A DNA stretch of 20,200 bases. Source: Holophagaceae bacterium. GTDB taxonomy: Bacteria; Acidobacteriota; Holophagae; Holophagales; Holophagaceae. Within the stretch, counting starts at the first letter, position 1, and each line of letters starts with the position of its first letter. Below the pieces are notes generated by a model. It was not told where the DNA came from, searched no databases, and was given only the letters and a program-made list of their open reading frames with translations. A program made the translations under genes and the position numbers. This document shows positions 1 through 5,875 of this stretch, piece by piece. The stretch spans positions 1 through 20,200 of the forward strand of contig JANXQX010000180.1 in the NCBI GenBank assembly GCA_025353305.1. The letters are read 5' to 3'.

Positions 1-3
1 CCA

Positions 4-99
4 GCGGGCTAATAGCCCGCAAATTCAGGCGACCCGGCACGGATCACACCAGAGCGTGAGGCCGTCGCCGGGTCGCCTGAATTTCCCCCGCGAAGCTGG
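4..99. repeat. Long structured inverted repeat (REP-like hairpin)
   Basis: An 18-bp perfect inverted repeat pairs 21-38 with 67-84. The stem continues inward, past a one-base bulge at 66, through ACGG (39-42)/CCGT (62-65) and TCAC (44-47)/GTGA (56-59), leaving an 8-nt loop. A separate 7-bp hairpin with an AAT loop sits at 4-20. Its left arm GCGGG (4-8) could instead pair with CCCGC (87-91), and CCAGC (1-5) can pair with GCTGG (95-99). No T-run follows, so it is a poor intrinsic terminator. It resembles a REP/BIME-type palindrome or the end of a mobile element cut by the window edge. The structure is read directly; the class is inference. Confidence 0.7.
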
Positions 100-113
100 C
101 GCATGATGGCTTT

Positions 114-137
114 CTTGGCGCTCTTGGCGTCTTGGCG
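114..137. repeat. Short tandem motif CTTGGCG x3
   Basis: The heptamer CTTGGCG occurs at 114-120, 123-129 and 131-137, separated by 2 and 1 nt. It lies in non-coding DNA between the palindrome and the 3' end of the toxin gene. No coding potential or terminator is visible here. The rest of 1-210 shows only the palindrome and a partial copy of the toxin gene's 3' end at 164-182. Confidence 0.6.
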
Positions 138-210
138 GTGAATCCATTTCTGTTTTATTGAACGCGACTTGGTATGAGATCGCATTGACTAGCTGAACGA
201 TGGCCTTGCC

Positions 211-495
211 CTAGATCCGTTCATGTGCGGCTTGGTATACGAGATCGTGGTCCCGCTTGCCCACCGCGATGACCATCACCACCATCCGACCGTTGGATAC
301 CTGGTACACCAGCCGGTAGCCTACGCTGCGTAGTTTGATTTTGTAGCAATCAGGCATTCCTGACAGTCGGGCGGACTCGATACGCGGGTTCTCAAGTCGT
401 TCGGCCAGTCTTTTCTTGAGGTGCGCGCGGATGCTGGCACCCAGCTTCCACCACTCCTTCAAAGCCGATTCTTTGAATTCAAGGTCATAGGTCAT
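211..495 (-). CDS. RelE/StbE-family mRNA interferase toxin
   Basis: This 94-residue protein has the size and pattern of RelE/ParE-superfamily toxins. It starts with MTYDLEFKESALKEW, carries a basic helical stretch with KKRLAERLENPR, then the core LSGMPDCYKIKLRSVGYRLVYQV and a C-terminal strand ending in VGKRDHDLVY. RelE toxins cleave mRNA on the ribosome, and the basic and aromatic residues of the KIKLR..GYRLVY core form the active surface. Its ATG (493-495) lies inside the end of the antitoxin gene, overlapping it by 11 nt, and no Shine-Dalgarno is visible, so it is probably translated by coupling. The closest remembered relatives are StbE toxins of proteobacterial StbDE modules. Family assignment is strong; ribosome-dependent cleavage is inferred from the family. 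Confidence 0.92.
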   Translation of the reverse strand: MTYDLEFKESALKEWWKLGASIRAHLKKRLAERLENPRIESARLSGMPDCYKIKLRSVGYRLVYQVSNGRMVVMVIAVGKRDHDLVYQAAHERI

Positions 496-730
496 GGATA
501 CTGACGGGGACAGAAGCCTCGTCCTGTCTCTCCTTCACAATCCGGGCAAGGTCGGCATCATCGAGCCGATCCATGATTGCCTCGAAGACCCTGGCAGCGA
601 CCAGGTAGGCCGTGGGCCGATTGTGGTTGAGGATCGCCACAGCCTCACCGGAGGATTCCAGGATCACTCCGCTTGGATTCTTTTTCAGATCGCTGATGCT
701 GACGGACTTGCGCGCACGGATGTGTTCCAT
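485..730 (-). CDS. Phd/YefM (StbD-like) antitoxin
   Basis: This 81-residue protein opens with MEHIRARKSVSISDLKKNPSG and continues with the VAILNHNRPTAYLV core typical of the N-terminal DNA-binding fold of Phd/YefM antitoxins. The acidic C-terminal part (about residues 48-81, RLDDADLARIVKERQ) would wrap around and neutralise the RelE toxin. It is the first gene of the pair, as usual for type II modules, and overlaps the toxin by 11 nt. Its ATG (728-730) is preceded by GGAG with 7-nt spacing. Immediately upstream lie a sigma70-like promoter and an 8-bp palindrome, so autorepression by the antitoxin or the complex is likely. The module sits directly behind hisG without a visible terminator. Confidence 0.92.
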   Translation of the reverse strand: MEHIRARKSVSISDLKKNPSGVILESSGEAVAILNHNRPTAYLVAARVFEAIMDRLDDADLARIVKERQDEASVPVSIHDL

Positions 731-750
731 TTGGGGTCTCCAACCAATTA

Positions 751-780
751 TGACCTAATTATAGTACTTTTTTTAGGTCA
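751..780. promoter_or_regulatory. Palindromic operator over the antitoxin promoter
   Basis: Perfect 8-bp inverted arms TGACCTAA (751-758) and TTAGGTCA (773-780) are separated by 14 nt. Their centres lie 22 bp apart, about two helical turns. One arm touches the -35 hexamer and the other the -10 hexamer. This is the expected geometry for a Phd/YefM-type dimer repressing its own promoter. The repeat is seen; the bound protein is inferred. Confidence 0.65.
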
Positions 781-785
781 TGCAA
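758..785 (-). promoter_or_regulatory. Promoter of the toxin-antitoxin pair
   Basis: On the minus strand TTGCAT (780-785) and a perfect TATAAT (758-763) are separated by 16 nt, a good match to a sigma70-type promoter. It lies about 30 nt upstream of the antitoxin ATG and inside the 76-nt gap behind hisG, so the pair can be transcribed independently of the his genes. Confidence 0.7.
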
Positions 786-806
786 TAAGTAACCCCGTGG
801 TGCTTT

Positions 807-1472
807 TCACTTGCCCAGCAACCGGATGATCTCCTCCGCCAGGGGTCGCAGCCTTTCGGGATCGGCGAGGTAGGCGCCACGGGCGGCCACCAGGCGCGAC
901 GAGGTAGTGCCCAGGTGGCAGATTTCCACAAGGCCATGGGCCTTCAGCGTGCCGCCGGTCTGGACGAGATCCACGATGGCATCGGCCAAGCCGAGGATGG
1001 GCGCCAGTTCCACGCTGCTTTGCAAAGGGACCAATTCTGCGGTCAGGCCTTCCCGCTTCAGCCAGGCGGCCGTGGCCTTCAGGAATTTGGTTGCGAGACG
1101 CAAGTGGGGCTTCTGTTTCAGCGCATCGAGGGTGAGGCCTTCGGTGCCGCAAAGGGAAAGCCGGCAGGCGCCGAATTTGAGATCCGCGAGTTCCAGAAGA
1201 TCCACGTCCACTTCATCCAAAGTGTCCGAACCGACGATGCCCAGTGAGGCCACACCAGCCGCCACATACCGGGGCAGGTCGGTGCCTTTCAGCAGCAGCA
1301 CCTGGACATGGGGGGTCGCGGTGGGAATGCGCAGAACGCGAGAGCTCAACGCCGCTTCATCCAAAGCCAAAGGCGTTCCCGTGAGTCTGGCGAGCAGTTC
1401 GTCGCCAAGGCGGCCCTTCGGAAAGGCGATGAGGATTGGTTCGCTGTTGAAGAGACTGCCTGGATGCGTCAT
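807..1472 (-). CDS. hisG: ATP phosphoribosyltransferase, short form (catalytic subunit)
   Basis: HisG condenses ATP with PRPP, the first and committed step of histidine synthesis. The 221-residue length marks the short form, which lacks the C-terminal regulatory domain and requires HisZ, encoded directly upstream. The family signature lies at about residues 154-176 (SVELAPILGLADAIVDLV followed by QTGGTLK), and the N-terminal IAFPKGRL is typical. The ATG (1470-1472) overlaps the hisZ stop as ATGA and has GGAGG 4 nt upstream. It is the last gene of the his cluster, unlike enterobacteria where hisG comes first. Feedback inhibition by histidine would act through HisZ (family knowledge). Confidence 0.97.
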   Translation of the reverse strand: MTHPGSLFNSEPILIAFPKGRLGDELLARLTGTPLALDEAALSSRVLRIPTATPHVQVLLLKGTDLPRYVAAGVASLGIVGSDTLDEVDVDLLELADLKFGACRLSLCGTEGLTLDALKQKPHLRLATKFLKATAAWLKREGLTAELVPLQSSVELAPILGLADAIVDLVQTGGTLKAHGLVEICHLGTTSSRLVAARGAYLADPERLRPLAEEIIRLLGK

Positions 1473-2449
1473 TGGACCTCCGCTCCAAGTGAATGGAAGA
1501 GGTCCGGTCGCGTTTCCGCCAGATCCAGAAGCGGGGAAAGGCGCACACAGAAACCCGCCGCGAACCAGGGCTTGCCCAGCTCCGGATACAGGCGGTCATA
1601 GCGGCCCCCCGCGGCCAGTTCCTGCTGCGCGCCGGGCGCGTAAAGCCGCAATGTGGGACCCGTATAGAAATCCAGGCCCTGCACATCCGCCAGATCCAAT
1701 CGCAAGCGCAGTCCTTCGGGGACGAACGGCGACAAGGCTTCCAACGTTTTCCTCAGATGCTCACGCTCGTCCTTCAGGAGTCCGGCATAGGGGCTGCGGT
1801 CCAGGGCCTGCAATCCAGCAATGCCGTCGGATTCCGACAGCAACGCTTCGACGTGGGCGAGCATGCGCGATGCAGCAGGATGATCACCGAGGGCTTCCTT
1901 CACGCGGTGGGGCGCACGGCGCAGCAATGCCCGCGTGATGTCCTCGGCCAGGGCTTTGGGGAACTGTTCCTGTTCCATGGGAGATCGAAGCAGCGCGGCG
2001 CTGCCGATCTGCAGGATCGCGGCGCGCAGTCCCAGGGTGGCGGGCACAGCCATAAGGAGCCGGGCCAGTTCCACGTCGGCTTCATCACGGCTGGGCTCGT
2101 CGGCATGGATCCGCTCGCACCCCACCTCGAAGCGCTCCACGGGTTCCCAGGGCTGGTTGGCCCGGCGGAACACCGCACCGGCGTAACTCACGCGTGGCGG
2201 CGGTTCCGCGAACCTTTTCGAAAGCATCCGGGCCAGGGCGGTGGTGTAATCCCAGCGCAACGCCAACAAGTGGTCACCATCGAAAAAACGCAGGGAAGCT
2301 TTCTCGTGGGGCTCGCGCATGACCAAGGAGGAGCGCAGTTCCTGATAGCCTGCGTTGGCTAGCAGGCCCATGAGCAGGCCTTCCCAGCGCCGCAGGCGCG
2401 CGGCGCCAGAAAAGAGCAGGTCGGGGAAATGCGGAGTGTGCGTGGCCAT
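1469..2449 (-). CDS. hisZ: ATP phosphoribosyltransferase regulatory subunit
   Basis: HisZ is a catalytically dead histidyl-tRNA synthetase paralog that assembles with short HisG, activates it and mediates histidine inhibition. The 326-residue protein has the class II synthetase core, including a motif-2-like segment (SYAGAVFRRANQPWEPVERF followed by EVGCERI, residues 88-114) and a late RLDLADVQGLDFYTGP segment. It is too short for the anticodon-binding domain of a true HisRS, and the pairing with a 221-residue HisG confirms the assignment. It overlaps hisG by 4 nt, and its ATG shares one base with the hisIE stop (TAATG). Confidence 0.95.
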   Translation of the reverse strand: MATHTPHFPDLLFSGAARLRRWEGLLMGLLANAGYQELRSSLVMREPHEKASLRFFDGDHLLALRWDYTTALARMLSKRFAEPPPRVSYAGAVFRRANQPWEPVERFEVGCERIHADEPSRDEADVELARLLMAVPATLGLRAAILQIGSAALLRSPMEQEQFPKALAEDITRALLRRAPHRVKEALGDHPAASRMLAHVEALLSESDGIAGLQALDRSPYAGLLKDEREHLRKTLEALSPFVPEGLRLRLDLADVQGLDFYTGPTLRLYAPGAQQELAAGGRYDRLYPELGKPWFAAGFCVRLSPLLDLAETRPDLFHSLGAEVQ

Positions 2450-3150
2450 TATTTTCCGCTCCGGCCGAGGTGGCGGGCCTTCAACAAAGTGACCACATCA
2501 TGGAGGCTCGCCCCGCGATCCACCAGCAACAGTTCCAGATGGAACAGCAGATCGGCCGCTTCACCGATGAAGTCCTCATGATTCTTGGCCGTCGCCTCGC
2601 GTTCATGGTTCTTGGCGGCAAGGATGACCTCGCCCGCTTCCTCCACGACTTTCTTCGCGATGCGGTCGGTACCGAGAGCGAAGAGCTTCCGGGAGTAGCT
2701 TCCCGTAAGCGAGGCGGTGGCCTTGCGGCTTTGCAGCAGTTTTTCAAGACGGTCCAACCAGGGCAGGGTGGTAGCCGTCGAGGCTTCAAGGGCTTTTACC
2801 GCGTCGGTGACTTCCGCGGCTTCATCATCAAAACAGCTGTCCGTGCCTCGGTGACAGGTTGGGCCCACGGGTTCGGCGATGATGAGCAGACAATCGCTGT
2901 CGCAATCGGTGCGGAGTTCCACGAGTTTCAGGCGATTGCCGCTGCCCTCGCCCTTGGTCCACAGCGTCTGGCGGGAGCGGCTCCAGAAAGTCACGAAGCC
3001 AGACTGGAGGGTCTTGTCCAGGGCTTCGCGGTTCAAGTAGCCAACCATGCGAACCTCGCCCGAGGGCGCCTGCACGACACCGGGAATAAGTCCCGTCTCG
3101 TCGAAATGCAGAACATTTAAATTGAACCGAGGCTCGTTCACCGCTTGCAT
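2449..3150 (-). CDS. hisIE: Bifunctional phosphoribosyl-AMP cyclohydrolase / phosphoribosyl-ATP pyrophosphatase
   Basis: This 233-residue fusion performs steps 2 and 3 of the pathway. The HisI part (about 1-115) shows the metal-binding Asp cluster [10 protein letters not shown] (Asp82, 84, 86) and the Cys pair of [11 protein letters not shown] (Cys99, Cys106). The HisE part (about 130-233) shows [26 protein letters not shown] and [13 protein letters not shown], the acidic helices that bind Mg-PRATP. The ATG (3148-3150) lies 13 nt inside the hisF 3' end and is preceded by GGAGG with 4-nt spacing, so coupling to hisF is likely. Confidence 0.97.
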   Translation of the reverse strand: MQAVNEPRFNLNVLHFDETGLIPGVVQAPSGEVRMVGYLNREALDKTLQSGFVTFWSRSRQTLWTKGEGSGNRLKLVELRTDCDSDCLLIIAEPVGPTCHRGTDSCFDDEAAEVTDAVKALEASTATTLPWLDRLEKLLQSRKATASLTGSYSRKLFALGTDRIAKKVVEEAGEVILAAKNHEREATAKNHEDFIGEAADLLFHLELLLVDRGASLHDVVTLLKARHLGRSGK

Positions 3151-3908
3151 GGTTCCTCCAGTCGCATGAGCTGGCCCCGCCCGCTCAGGAATCGCTTAAG
3201 CTGCGCGATCGGCAGCGTGGCTTCGTGGAATAGGGTGGCCGCAAGCACAGCGTCGGCGCCCGCTTCCAGGGCCTCCAGGAAATGCGTTTCCGTGCCCGCG
3301 CCCCCGGATGCGATGACCGGAATATCCAGCCTGGCGGCTTCGCGAAGCAGGTCCAGATCAAAGCCCTCCAGGGTGCCATCGCGGTCCATGGAAGTGAGCA
3401 GGATCTCGCCGGCACCGAGTTCCTGAAGCCGCCGGAGCCACGGCAGGGCCGAAAGGTTCGTGGCCTCTTTGCCACCTTTGATGAATACCCGCCAACCGCA
3501 TTCGGGATCGCGTTTCACGTCCACGGCCGCCACGACGCATTGGGACCCCACCAGGGCCGCGGCTTCCTGAACCAGCTCTGGATTCCCCACCGCAGCGGTG
3601 TTCACGGCCACCTTGTCGGCGCCATTCCGCAGCAGTCGAGTGAAGTCTTCGGGCCTTGTAACACCGCCGCCCACCGCAAAGGGAATGGTGAGTTCCCGGG
3701 ACACCTGGCGCACCCAGGTCTCCTGCGTGGAACGGCCTTCATCGCTGGCGCTGATGTCCAGGAAGACCACTTCGTCAGCGCCCTCGGAATCGTAGCGCCG
3801 GGCCAATTCCACGGGACTTCCAAGGTCCCGGAGGTTCTGGAACTGGATGCCCTTCACCACGCGGCCATCCTTCACATCCAGGCAGGGAATGACACGCTTG
3901 GCGGGCAT
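3138..3908 (-). CDS. hisF: Imidazole glycerol phosphate synthase, cyclase subunit
   Basis: HisF is the TIM-barrel subunit that uses ammonia from HisH to convert PRFAR to imidazole-glycerol phosphate and AICAR. With the ATG at 3906-3908 it is 256 residues, the usual length. The catalytic acids Asp11 ([10 protein letters not shown]) and Asp130 (AAVDVKRDP) are present, as are the phosphate-binding loops FAVGGGV and ASGGAG. An in-frame TTG one codon upstream would add a single residue. The ATG is preferred because GGAGG lies 6 nt upstream and it forms a TGATG junction with the hisA stop. HisH is encoded one gene upstream. Confidence 0.97.
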   Translation of the reverse strand: MPAKRVIPCLDVKDGRVVKGIQFQNLRDLGSPVELARRYDSEGADEVVFLDISASDEGRSTQETWVRQVSRELTIPFAVGGGVTRPEDFTRLLRNGADKVAVNTAAVGNPELVQEAAALVGSQCVVAAVDVKRDPECGWRVFIKGGKEATNLSALPWLRRLQELGAGEILLTSMDRDGTLEGFDLDLLREAARLDIPVIASGGAGTETHFLEALEAGADAVLAATLFHEATLPIAQLKRFLSGRGQLMRLEEPCKR

Positions 3909-4660
3909 CAAGCACCTCCCGCTGACGCGGCTTCGGCCTTGGGGCCGACACCTCCAACAAGTGCCGCGCGGGTCCGGGGATCATCCAACGCGATGCGGCC
4001 TTCGAGCAGGGCCTTGCCGCTGATGGCGCCTTCAACGCCCGGGATCGCTTCCAGGGCGGTCAGGTCCTCCAGGCTGCGGAGGCCACCGGATGCCTGTACC
4101 GAAAATCCCTCCTTCGCGATCCAGGCGGTGGCCTCAAGACCCGGCCCCTGCAAGGATCCATCCCGGCTCACATCGGTCACCAGCGCGCGGGTGAACCCCA
4201 GCGTGAGCAGGCTTTCGAAGACATCCGTGGAGTCGCAGGAACTTGTCGCCTGCCATCCTTTTGTGACCACGCGGTCGCCGCGCAGATCCAAGGCGGCGAT
4301 CACGCGATCGACGGGCAGGCCCGCCAACTCCCGCGGTTGCTCCACAGCCAGGGTTCCCACCACCGCATCGAAGCCGCGCTCCAGGGCCTGCTCGATGCTC
4401 GCGCGGCTGCGCAGGCCGCCGCCCAGTTGGAAGCGAACCCGCGGGAAAAGCTTGGGGAAAGTGTGGAAGTCCGGCTGGCGAGCCAGACCGAAGGCGCCGT
4501 CCAGATCCACCAGATGGATGCGCGTGGCGCCAGCCGCCACCAACTTCTCGATCCATTCTCCCGGCTTCAGATCGTAGTGGGTGACCTGGTTGAAGTCGCC
4601 GTGCAGCAGGCGCACCACACCGCCGCCCAGCAGATCCAGGGATGGGATGAGCTGGATCAT
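3908..4660 (-). CDS. hisA: ProFAR isomerase (HisA)
   Basis: HisA catalyses the Amadori rearrangement of ProFAR to PRFAR. The 250-residue protein is a TIM barrel related to HisF, with catalytic Asp9 (IPSLDLLGG) and a second acid near Asp125 (AALDLRGDRV), plus phosphate loops at FQLGGGLRS and ASGGLRS. The reading frame stays open far upstream inside hisH. The ATG at 4658-4660 is the start because the conserved N-terminus begins there, AGGTG lies 5 nt upstream, and it overlaps the hisH stop as ATGA. The C-terminal tail after about residue 235 is Gly/Ala-rich and unremarkable. Confidence 0.97.
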   Translation of the reverse strand: MIQLIPSLDLLGGGVVRLLHGDFNQVTHYDLKPGEWIEKLVAAGATRIHLVDLDGAFGLARQPDFHTFPKLFPRVRFQLGGGLRSRASIEQALERGFDAVVGTLAVEQPRELAGLPVDRVIAALDLRGDRVVTKGWQATSSCDSTDVFESLLTLGFTRALVTDVSRDGSLQGPGLEATAWIAKEGFSVQASGGLRSLEDLTALEAIPGVEGAISGKALLEGRIALDDPRTRAALVGGVGPKAEAASAGGA

Positions 4661-5274
4661 GCTTTCACCTGTGGAATTTCGCCGAGCCAGCGCAGGGACT
4701 GGTCGAGCAGGTTCCGGCCGAAGGTCCCGGATTTTTCGGGGTGGGGCTGGAAGGCCAGCGTCCTGCCCCTCGCCGCCACGGCGGTAAAAAGCCGGCCGTG
4801 TTCGGCCGAGAGAATTGTGCAATCCCCCACATCCAAGGCGTAGCTGTGGACGAAATACAGCCAGCCTGTGGCGTTTTCTGAAAAAGCAGGATGGACGTCC
4901 GCCCGCGAGGTCATGGCCCAGCCCATGTGGGGCACTTTCACACCCGGCCCGAGGCGGCGCACGACTCCCGGGAACAGACCCAGGCCCGGGGCTTCGGGGG
5001 CCTCCTCGCTGCCTTCGGCCAATAACTGGAGGCCCACGCAGATGCCCAGCAACGGCCGGTCCTGGCGGATCCTGGAGTGCAGGGCGGTCCACCATCCGCT
5101 GGCCTGGAGGCTGCTCTGGGCCGCCCGATAGTGGCCGTCCCCGGGCAGCAGCCAAAGGCTTTCGGCCACAGCGCTGGCGGGGTTTTCGGCGCGCTCAAAG
5201 GCATAGCCCAGGGCTTCCAACGCCCCTTCCAGGGAGGTCAGATTTCCCGCGCCGTAATCCAGGAGCGTGATCAT
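4657..5274 (-). CDS. hisH: Imidazole glycerol phosphate synthase, glutamine amidotransferase subunit
   Basis: HisH is a class I glutamine amidotransferase that supplies ammonia to HisF. The 205-residue protein has nucleophile Cys79 (LLGICVGLQLL), His178 and Glu180 (FQPHPEKSG), and the interface motif VPHMGW at 114-119. The oxyanion-strand motif reads PGDG (44-47) where most family members have PGVG; the effect is unknown. It starts 16 nt after hisB and overlaps hisA by 4 nt. No strong ribosome site is visible, so re-initiation after hisB is plausible. Confidence 0.96.
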   Translation of the reverse strand: MITLLDYGAGNLTSLEGALEALGYAFERAENPASAVAESLWLLPGDGHYRAAQSSLQASGWWTALHSRIRQDRPLLGICVGLQLLAEGSEEAPEAPGLGLFPGVVRRLGPGVKVPHMGWAMTSRADVHPAFSENATGWLYFVHSYALDVGDCTILSAEHGRLFTAVAARGRTLAFQPHPEKSGTFGRNLLDQSLRWLGEIPQVKA

Positions 5275-5290
5275 AGAGCGGCCGGCATGG

Positions 5291-5875
5291 TCATAGTGTC
5301 AGGGTTCCTTTGGTGCTGGGAAGGTCGTCGCCTTGCACGCTGACCGCCTGTTTCAGGGCGCGGGCAAGACCCTTGAACAGCCCTTCAACTTTATGATGGG
5401 TGTTCTCGCCGTAAAGCACCGCCGCGTGAAGATTGAACGCCCCCCGGGCGCTGAAGGCATGGAAGAATTCCCGCACCATTTCCACCTGGAACCCATTCCC
5501 GAGAATGAGCTTCGGGAGTTCCGCCTGGAAAACGCAGTAGGGCCGTCCACTGAGATCCACCACCACGCGCGTCAGGGCCTCATCCATGGGCACGTGGGCC
5601 TCGCCCCACCTGGCGATGCCTTTGCGATCGCCCAGGGCCTCGCGCAGGGCGTCTCCCAGGCACAGGCCCACGTCTTCCACAAGATGATGGCTGTCCACGT
5701 GCAGATCCCCCTTGGCTTCGATCTCCAGGCCGAGCCCGCCATGCCGGGCCAGCTGCATGAGCATGTGATCGAAGTAGCCGAGACCCGTGGAAATGTCGGC
5801 GGCGCCGCCATCCAGGCAAAGGTTCAGGGTGATGTCCGTTTCGTTGGTGGCGCGCTGCAGTGTGCTGGTTCTCAT
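5291..5875 (-). CDS. hisB: Imidazoleglycerol-phosphate dehydratase (monofunctional)
   Basis: This enzyme dehydrates imidazole-glycerol phosphate to imidazole-acetol phosphate using Mn ions. The 194-residue length equals the dehydratase domain alone, so unlike E. coli HisB it has no N-terminal phosphatase. Metal-site motifs are GYFDHML (33-39), DSHHLVEDVG (61-70, where DDHHTVED is commoner) and NTHHKVEGLFK (158-168). The ATG overlaps the stop of the HisC-HAD gene as ATGA and has AGGAG 5 nt upstream. The missing phosphatase domain is found on the preceding gene product instead. Confidence 0.97.
   Translation of the reverse strand: MRTSTLQRATNETDITLNLCLDGGAADISTGLGYFDHMLMQLARHGGLGLEIEAKGDLHVDSHHLVEDVGLCLGDALREALGDRKGIARWGEAHVPMDEALTRVVVDLSGRPYCVFQAELPKLILGNGFQVEMVREFFHAFSARGAFNLHAAVLYGENTHHKVEGLFKGLARALKQAVSVQGDDLPSTKGTLTL

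Noticed and set aside
1..99. CRISPR repeat or intrinsic terminator
   Set aside because: Only one palindromic unit with no spacer array, and no T-run after the stem.
907..1938. Long plus-strand open frame opposite hisG and hisZ
   Set aside because: It is a shadow of high-GC coding on the other strand: Arg/Pro/Ser-rich, no domain, and it spans two well-supported genes.
3282..4577. 431-codon plus-strand open frame opposite hisF and hisA
   Set aside because: No recognisable domain and low-complexity composition; the minus-strand TIM-barrel genes explain the region fully.
4661..5155. Extended N-terminus of hisA
   Set aside because: The frame is open but lies wholly inside hisH; the conserved HisA N-terminus, AGGTG site and ATGA junction fix the start at 4660.
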